This document shows, one piece after another, positions 5,925 through 9,800 of a stretch of 9,800 nt of DNA. The notes beneath the pieces were generated by a model, which saw only the letters and a list, made by a program, of their open reading frames with translations, had not been told where the DNA came from and did not search any database. A program made the position numbers and the translations under genes. How positions within the stretch are numbered: the first letter of the stretch is position 1; each line of letters starts with the position of its first letter. The stretch is from NCBI GenBank assembly GCA_050945755.1, contig JBMNTN010000067.1:1-9800 (forward strand). The letters are read 5' to 3'. This DNA comes from JAQVXR01 sp050945755 (GTDB taxonomy: Bacteria > Bacillota > Dehalobacteriia > Dehalobacteriales > Dehalobacteriaceae).

Positions 5925-7067
5925 TCAATCTTCCCACCCAAGAAGATGTGATTCTCGGGCAATATTTTTCAATACCCTGTTTCTTTTCTCCCAAGCTTCT
6001 ACAAAACTATTACCTGTATTAATTAAGGTAGCTACCCAGTTCTTTTTTCCTTGCTCATAATTTGTTAATGCTTCATCTGCGCCGAAAAAACCTTCCTGCA
6101 ATTTTAAAGGCCCTGCCGTGCCCATTACATGCTCACCGCAGATCTCCATTTTCTCACTTGATACTTTAACATGTTCATAAACTACACCACGTTGGACACA
6201 ACAATCAGCAACTGGTTTTAGCTTATTATACCCAAAATTCATGCCTAAAATTTGCACCATGTTAACCCCGGTTGAATGGTATACAGCAGTTGGCGTTTGG
6301 CTGGGTAGCCGAGCATCAATTTCCAACACTTTCAGTTTCCCATCATGTAGGATAACCTCCACATCCATAATCCCTTCTAATTCTAGCGCCTGCGCAATTT
6401 TAACGCCAATGTTTTCAAACTCCTTTATCATTTCAATGTCAATCCGGGCAGGCGCAATAACTCTTTTACAGTCAAAGATTTTATCCATTTCTAGTTCTGT
6501 AACCTGAAATGGCTGGTACCTGCCTTGACAGCCAATAACCTCAATAGAATATGAAGGTCCTGTTATAAACTCTTGTATCACCCAATCCTCAAAATTTCCG
6601 GCTGATTTAACCCACTTTTTCCAATCCTCTGAATTTTTAAGACACCTTACACCCTCACTCCCACTGGAATCCAGGGGCTTAACAATCACCGGGAAACAGC
6701 ATTTAGGCCAAAGCTCAGGTATCGGAACTGCCAGTTTCTGAAAAAGATTATTTGAAGCAGCTTTAGAAGATGATATTTGATAAGCTGCTACGTCAAAGGC
6801 CAATGGCACTCCTACCCGATCTGCAACCTGACTAATACTTTCTAAAGCCTTTTTATCTTCTAAAGCAGGAATCACCAATTGACAGTTAGCAATAATCTCT
6901 CTAAAACCTTTATCACTGTTAACATCCAGCTGAACAAAACTGTCACCTATCGTCTCGGCAGGAACATTGGGATTGTGATCAATAACTATTACTTCCCAGC
7001 CAGCTTTTTTTGCCAAGTAAGCCGCTTCAACCCCTTGAAGTTTTCCCCCAATTACCGCAATCTTCAC
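5925..7067 (-). CDS. pylC: 3-methylornithine-lysine ligase PylC (pyrrolysine biosynthesis)
   Basis: PylC joins (3R)-3-methyl-D-ornithine to the epsilon-amino group of lysine using ATP, the second step of Pyl synthesis. The 380-residue protein is an ATP-grasp enzyme. It has an N-terminal nucleotide-fold segment (MKIAVIGGKLQGVEAAYLAK at 1-20), the ATP-grasp FPVIVKPLDSSGSEGV at 125-140, MDVEVI at 234-239, and the metal-binding KVLEIDARLPSQTPTAV at 246-262. Length and motifs look complete. The GTG at 7067 is chosen because AAAGGAG lies 8 bases upstream and the start follows the pylB stop by one base, so translation is probably coupled. Its product needs PylD to become pyrrolysine, yet no pylD follows; the next gene is pylSn. 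Confidence 0.93.
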   Translation of the reverse strand: MKIAVIGGKLQGVEAAYLAKKAGWEVIVIDHNPNVPAETIGDSFVQLDVNSDKGFREIIANCQLVIPALEDKKALESISQVADRVGVPLAFDVAAYQISSSKAASNNLFQKLAVPIPELWPKCCFPVIVKPLDSSGSEGVRCLKNSEDWKKWVKSAGNFEDWVIQEFITGPSYSIEVIGCQGRYQPFQVTELEMDKIFDCKRVIAPARIDIEMIKEFENIGVKIAQALELEGIMDVEVILHDGKLKVLEIDARLPSQTPTAVYHSTGVNMVQILGMNFGYNKLKPVADCCVQRGVVYEHVKVSSEKMEICGEHVMGTAGPLKLQEGFFGADEALTNYEQGKKNWVATLINTGNSFVEAWEKRNRVLKNIARESHLLGWED

Positions 7068-7068
7068 A

Positions 7069-8169
7069 TCACTGACTCCTTTTTGAGGCGGTGACTGCTT
7101 TATTCTTTCTTCTTTCTATCCACTGGAAATATTCCTCAATAGTTGCCGACTCCAACCCGCAGGTTTTCAACTCTGCAATAACTCTCTCTACACTACGGTT
7201 TCCCTCATCTATATCTAAATAACTGTGAGAAACCCCCGCCAGTCCTGTTTTTGGAGGAATAATGGATGTGACAACGTTGGCGCCTGCTTGAATTCTCTCT
7301 TTTAAGCCAACCAGCCCGTCCACATCCAAAGAAGCAGGTATCAGTCTATCTGCTTCCGTAAGACGCATCACAGCAATAATCAGCAGTTCCCGTAGCCGGT
7401 GCGGCGGTTCAACAGTCCACATCGGTGTTCCCTCCTGGGGAACAAAACTCATGACACGTACCTGGTCGGCCTCGATGTTTTTCATCACTTGGATGGACTG
7501 AGCGATATCCTCTGTTGTTTCCCCTATACCGGCAAGTAGCCCTTCTTCAATTAACAGCCCCATTTTTCGGGCTGCCTGTTTAATTTCCATTCTCTCATCG
7601 TAACTTTGCCTTGTTCTGAGTTTTTTATATAGCTGCCGGTTATGGGTTTCCTGGTAACAAGCATACCAATCAGCACCGGCATTTTTCAGTTGTGCTAATA
7701 AATGCTCTGGGACAACACCCGGAGAAATCATAATGGGCAGTCCGGTAGTTTCTTTGACCCTGCGTACCAAATCAATAAGCCTATCTGTACCTTGAGCATC
7801 ATTTAAATATTCCGGATCTTCCCCCATAGTTAAATCGAGCAGGTGCACCCCGGATTCTGCAAAGCGGGAGGCAGCATCCAGTATTTCATCCTTACTCTTT
7901 CGATACCTTTCAAAAACATTATTAGTTTTCCGGTATAAACAAAAGGTGCAATTATTTCGACAATAAGTAGAGAAATAAATAAAGCCATATAAAAAAATCT
8001 TATTGTCAAAATGCTTCGTGCGCAAATCCCGAGCAACTTGAAAAACCTTTTCTATTTGCTCATGGTTGTCCAATTCAAGTAAGAAAACGATCTCATCATA
8101 AGTTAAAGAAATTTCTTGGGCAGCCTTATCAAGAATTTCTTCAAGCCTTAGAACCTGACTAACAGACAA
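7069..8169 (-). CDS. pylB: Methylornithine synthase PylB (radical SAM)
   Basis: PylB converts lysine to (3R)-3-methyl-D-ornithine, the first step of Pyl synthesis. In the 366-residue product the radical SAM cluster motif C-x3-C-x2-C is Cys70-Cys74-Cys77 (STYCRNNCTFCLYR), followed by a TIM-barrel body with LLDLTMGEDPEY and the conserved VPQEGTPMW segment. The length agrees with the family. The family resembles biotin synthase and HydE, but the sequence and the pylSc-pylB-pylC context make PylB the secure call. The TTG start at 8169 is preceded by GAAGAAGGTG (about 8176-8184), a moderate binding site, and no better start was seen nearby. The gene lies 45 bases after pylSc and one base before pylC. 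Confidence 0.95.
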   Translation of the reverse strand: MSVSQVLRLEEILDKAAQEISLTYDEIVFLLELDNHEQIEKVFQVARDLRTKHFDNKIFLYGFIYFSTYCRNNCTFCLYRKTNNVFERYRKSKDEILDAASRFAESGVHLLDLTMGEDPEYLNDAQGTDRLIDLVRRVKETTGLPIMISPGVVPEHLLAQLKNAGADWYACYQETHNRQLYKKLRTRQSYDERMEIKQAARKMGLLIEEGLLAGIGETTEDIAQSIQVMKNIEADQVRVMSFVPQEGTPMWTVEPPHRLRELLIIAVMRLTEADRLIPASLDVDGLVGLKERIQAGANVVTSIIPPKTGLAGVSHSYLDIDEGNRSVERVIAELKTCGLESATIEEYFQWIERRKNKAVTASKRSQ

Positions 8170-8214
8170 AATTACACCTTCTTCTATTACGTTGCCAAGG
8201 CATGCGCAACAATC

Positions 8215-9048
8215 TTAAATATTAAGACGAACTCCATCTAAATAGGTAACACTCCTTGCCAATCTCTGCACATTTTGACCGCCTTCTTTAATCATGAGAA
8301 GACGCTCCAAGCCAAAACCAATTCCCACCCATGGGTCAATAATTCCCCAGTTATCATCAAGAGGATGGGGTCCCATTGCACCTGAACCTAATTCGATGCT
8401 GGAAACCACATCAACAGTATCTCCATATACGGTAGATGATGTCACCTCTAAATTGTATTCGGAAATACCGGCAGCGCTCATCACCATCGCTGCCATTTCT
8501 TCTAATCTGGACTGTCGTTTTTCTTCGGGAAGACCTAGTTCAGTTATATTAAGCATAGTGAATTCATTTAAATGATGGGCTCCTTGAGACTCTTTCCGAA
8601 AACAAGAGCCAATCTCAAAAATCCGAATCGGCTTTTCCCACAGCCGGACCAATTCTCTCCAAAGTGCATAAAGATTTGGTGCCAACATGGGACGCAAACA
8701 TCTTTTATCATCCACCCAAAACACTTGGCTAAATAAATGATGATCATCGGTAATTGACATTTTAGCCAACTGGCCTTTTGAAATAATTGTTGGTGTCACC
8801 ACCTGCACGAAATCATTTTTTGTTAAAACTTCAACCAGTTTGGATTCCAATTCACACAAAGCCGGGCGTCTTCGAATGTTTTTCAGGTTGTCCAATCGCT
8901 CTTTCGCAGCAATCACCAAGCGCCTTTCCATTTTTTGAAAAGCACGGTCCCGTTCATTTGAACTGGGAAAAACCAATGTTTGTTCATTTTCACCGGCATT
9001 CAATTCCTTCAATCGCTGACTTTGGACAGTAGTCCAGGTAACATCCAC
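8215..9048 (-). CDS. pylSc: Pyrrolysyl-tRNA synthetase catalytic subunit PylSc
   Basis: This class II aminoacyl-tRNA synthetase attaches pyrrolysine to tRNA-Pyl. Its 277 residues correspond to the C-terminal catalytic half of archaeal PylS, as in the bacterial PylSc proteins (about 288 in Desulfitobacterium). Class II motif 2 is at 143-153 (IFEIGSCFRKE) and motif 3 at 244-252 (GFGLERLLM). Pocket residues match the archaeal enzyme: NEFTMLN at 161-167, with Asn167 equivalent to the Asn that contacts the Pyl carbonyl, and Tyr208 in STVYGD, equivalent to the flexible lid Tyr. The GTG start at 9048 has GGAGG at 9056-9060, 7 bases upstream; an ATG at 9050 is out of frame. It follows tRNA-Pyl by about 39 bases, so tRNA and message are probably co-transcribed and processed apart. 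Confidence 0.96.
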   Translation of the reverse strand: MDVTWTTVQSQRLKELNAGENEQTLVFPSSNERDRAFQKMERRLVIAAKERLDNLKNIRRRPALCELESKLVEVLTKNDFVQVVTPTIISKGQLAKMSITDDHHLFSQVFWVDDKRCLRPMLAPNLYALWRELVRLWEKPIRIFEIGSCFRKESQGAHHLNEFTMLNITELGLPEEKRQSRLEEMAAMVMSAAGISEYNLEVTSSTVYGDTVDVVSSIELGSGAMGPHPLDDNWGIIDPWVGIGFGLERLLMIKEGGQNVQRLARSVTYLDGVRLNI

Positions 9049-9087
9049 ATCACTACCTCCAAAAGTATTATTTTACAATTATGTATT

Positions 9088-9159
9088 TGGCGGGGAGTCC
9101 GGGAGTTCCACCCGGCTGCACGAATTTAGAGTCCGTGTGATCCATACGATCCACCCCCC
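9088..9159 (-). tRNA. pylT: tRNA-Pyl (anticodon CUA)
   Basis: The 72-base gene folds as a tRNA-Pyl. It has a 7-bp acceptor stem, only one base between acceptor and D stem, a 4-bp D stem (GATC/GATC) with a 5-base loop, a 6-bp anticodon stem (CACGGA/TTCGTG), and the loop CTCTAAA with anticodon CTA at 9129-9127. A 3-base variable loop (CAG) and a 5-bp T stem follow, with the T loop TGGAACT lacking the usual TTC. The discriminator is G and CCA is encoded. The short D loop, the long anticodon stem and the tiny variable loop are hallmarks of tRNA-Pyl. It delivers pyrrolysine at UAG codons such as the one in mttB. Confidence 0.97.
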
Positions 9160-9207
9160 ATATTAGTTTGTCAATATTTAAAAATATATTTCATACTACT
9201 TTTAGAA

Positions 9208-9223
9208 TGCAATTTTCATGCCA
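9208..9223 (-). promoter_or_regulatory. Sigma-54 (-24/-12) promoter of the tRNA-Pyl/pyl operon
   Basis: On the minus strand TGGCAT-GAAAA-TTGCA matches the sigma-54 consensus with correct spacing. It differs from the mttB promoter at only one of 16 positions. Transcription would start near 9197, leaving an AU-rich leader of about 38 bases before the mature tRNA-Pyl 5' end. The unit downstream is tRNA-Pyl, pylSc, pylB, pylC and pylSn, and possibly the corrinoid and folate methyltransferase genes. The likely activator is the PAS-AAA+ protein at 531-1967. Confidence 0.85.
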
Positions 9224-9480
9224 ACCAAGCTCGGCTCACAAAACCGGTCGCTTTCTGTTGAAAGATTAATATGTCAGGTGCTTTTGCATCCCATTGAACT
9301 TCAGTCTATAGCCAAAAAATCTCCCCATCTAAGTCGTTTGAGACTCTTGTAAGTTAATTATAACTCGTAGGTTTATGCATCACCTGCATATAAAAATATC
9401 TTTAGACTCGAATTTTGTCAACCCCGTCAAAATCATCTGACAAAATATTCCCATTTCTACGTAAAATTTTAAAACACCAA
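9224..9480. other. Gene-free regulatory stretch upstream of the pyl promoter
   Basis: No open frame is convincing. Dyads are present that could bind an activator. One is GTTAATTATAAC at 9353-9364. Another is a pair of related CACCTG elements in opposite orientation (CAGGTG at about 9275 and CACCTG at about 9381), each with ATGCA and CATAT nearby. Their positions, roughly 70 to 170 bases upstream of the -12 element, are where sigma-54 enhancer sites usually lie. The assignments are inference. Confidence 0.35.
9412..9446. repeat. 9-bp inverted repeat
   Basis: ATTTTGTCA at 9412-9420 and TGACAAAAT at 9438-9446 are perfect complements separated by 17 bases. The loop itself holds another GTCAAAAT copy. 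It may be a protein binding site or a minor transcript structure downstream of hemD; the function is unknown. Confidence 0.35.
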
Positions 9481-9510
9481 CAGGCGGTAAGGATTTTACC
9501 TTATCGCCTG
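9467..9510 (-). terminator. Terminator downstream of hemD
   Basis: CAGGCGGTAAGG (9481-9492) pairs with CCTTATCGCCTG (9499-9510) over 12 positions, with one non-Watson-Crick pair and a 6-base loop. On the minus strand the stem is followed by TTGGTGTTTTAAAATTTT, a broken T-rich tail. It lies about 50 bases after the hemD stop and separates that gene from the pyl operon. Confidence 0.7.
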
Positions 9511-9558
9511 AAGCAAATTTTCAATCGCTTTTAATTTGAAGACCGTAAAACCAAAATT

Positions 9559-9800
9559 TTACGATTCCACAATAGCCTGCACTAACCCATCAATGGTAAA
9601 CTCTTTCGCCTCGATCTCAACTTTTAGCCCGAGCTTTTTTGCTGTATCGGCTGTAACCGGGCCAATGCATGCCACTTTTGCTTGTTTCAGCAAAGGGATA
9701 TTTTCCTTTTCTAAAATTTTGATAAAATTCTGTACTGTGGAAGAACTAGTAAAGGTTATAATATCAATTTCCCCATTAGCTAACCATTCTAATAAAGTAT
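9559..9800 (-). CDS. hemD: Uroporphyrinogen-III synthase HemD, C-terminal part (5' end outside window)
   Basis: HemD closes hydroxymethylbilane to uroporphyrinogen III, the branch point to heme, siroheme and corrinoids. Only the last 79 residues are in view. Diagnostic segments are DIITFTSSSTVQNF, ACIGPVTADTAKKLGL and FTIDGLVQAIVES, ending with TAA at 9559-9561. In many Firmicutes this domain is fused behind a uroporphyrinogen-III methyltransferase (CobA/SUMT), which cannot be judged here. A small hairpin (CGTAAAA 9544-9550 with TTTTACG 9557-9563) overlaps the stop. The gene is not part of the pyl unit, but it supplies precursors for the corrinoid used by MttC. Confidence 0.92.
   Translation of the reverse strand, partial: TLLEWLANGEIDIITFTSSSTVQNFIKILEKENIPLLKQAKVACIGPVTADTAKKLGLKVEIEAKEFTIDGLVQAIVES

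Noticed and set aside
9162..9185. TTGACA just upstream of tRNA-Pyl (minus strand) as a -35 box
   Set aside because: A matching -10 would lie inside the tRNA, so this cannot be the promoter for the mature 5' end.
1..9800. CRISPR array, insertion sequence or rRNA
   Set aside because: No regularly spaced direct repeats, transposase frame, terminal inverted repeats with target duplication, or rRNA-like sequence were seen.

Overview
The window carries a bacterial pyrrolysine (Pyl, 22nd amino acid) locus joined to a trimethylamine methyltransferase system. The organism is most likely an anaerobic, low-to-mid GC Clostridia/Peptococcaceae-type Firmicute (Desulfitobacterium, Desulfosporosinus, Sporomusa or Acetohalobium-like). 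The reasons are: pyrrolysyl-tRNA synthetase is split into PylSc and PylSn, which is the bacterial arrangement; the tRNA-Pyl is of the bacterial type; and the methyl acceptor enzyme is a tetrahydrofolate type rather than a methanogen coenzyme M type. The species assignment is inference.

Left part, + strand: an AT-rich upstream region (1-530), then a PAS-AAA+-HTH sigma-54 activator (531-1967) with its terminator. Next comes a strong sigma-54 promoter (2083-2098), a structured leader, and mttB (2213-3718). mttB is interrupted by an in-frame TAG at 3197-3199, the expected Pyl codon. Two tandem long hairpins at 3724-3816 close the convergent junction.

Right part, - strand, read right to left: the C-terminal end of hemD (9800-9559) with a terminator; an apparently gene-free regulatory stretch; a second near-identical sigma-54 promoter (9223-9208); tRNA-Pyl with a CUA anticodon (9159-9088); pylSc; pylB; pylC; pylSn; a short spacer with mini-ORFs; a corrinoid protein gene (mttC); and a methyl-corrinoid:tetrahydrofolate methyltransferase gene (mtgA-like). 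No strong terminator or second sigma-54 site was seen inside this run, so it may be a single transcription unit from 9197 to about 3780.

How it fits together: the activator probably senses a methylamine-related or metabolic signal. It would drive both promoters, so that the Pyl-decoding machinery and the Pyl enzyme are made together. MttB moves a methyl group from trimethylamine to the MttC corrinoid, and the MtgA-like protein passes it to tetrahydrofolate for the Wood-Ljungdahl pathway. The most notable points are the sigma-54 pair, with a tRNA gene as the first gene of one unit, and the absence of pylD. pylC runs straight into pylSn where pylD would be expected, so the last step of Pyl synthesis must be encoded elsewhere or be missing. 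No corrinoid-activating protein (RamA-like) or amine transporter gene is seen here.
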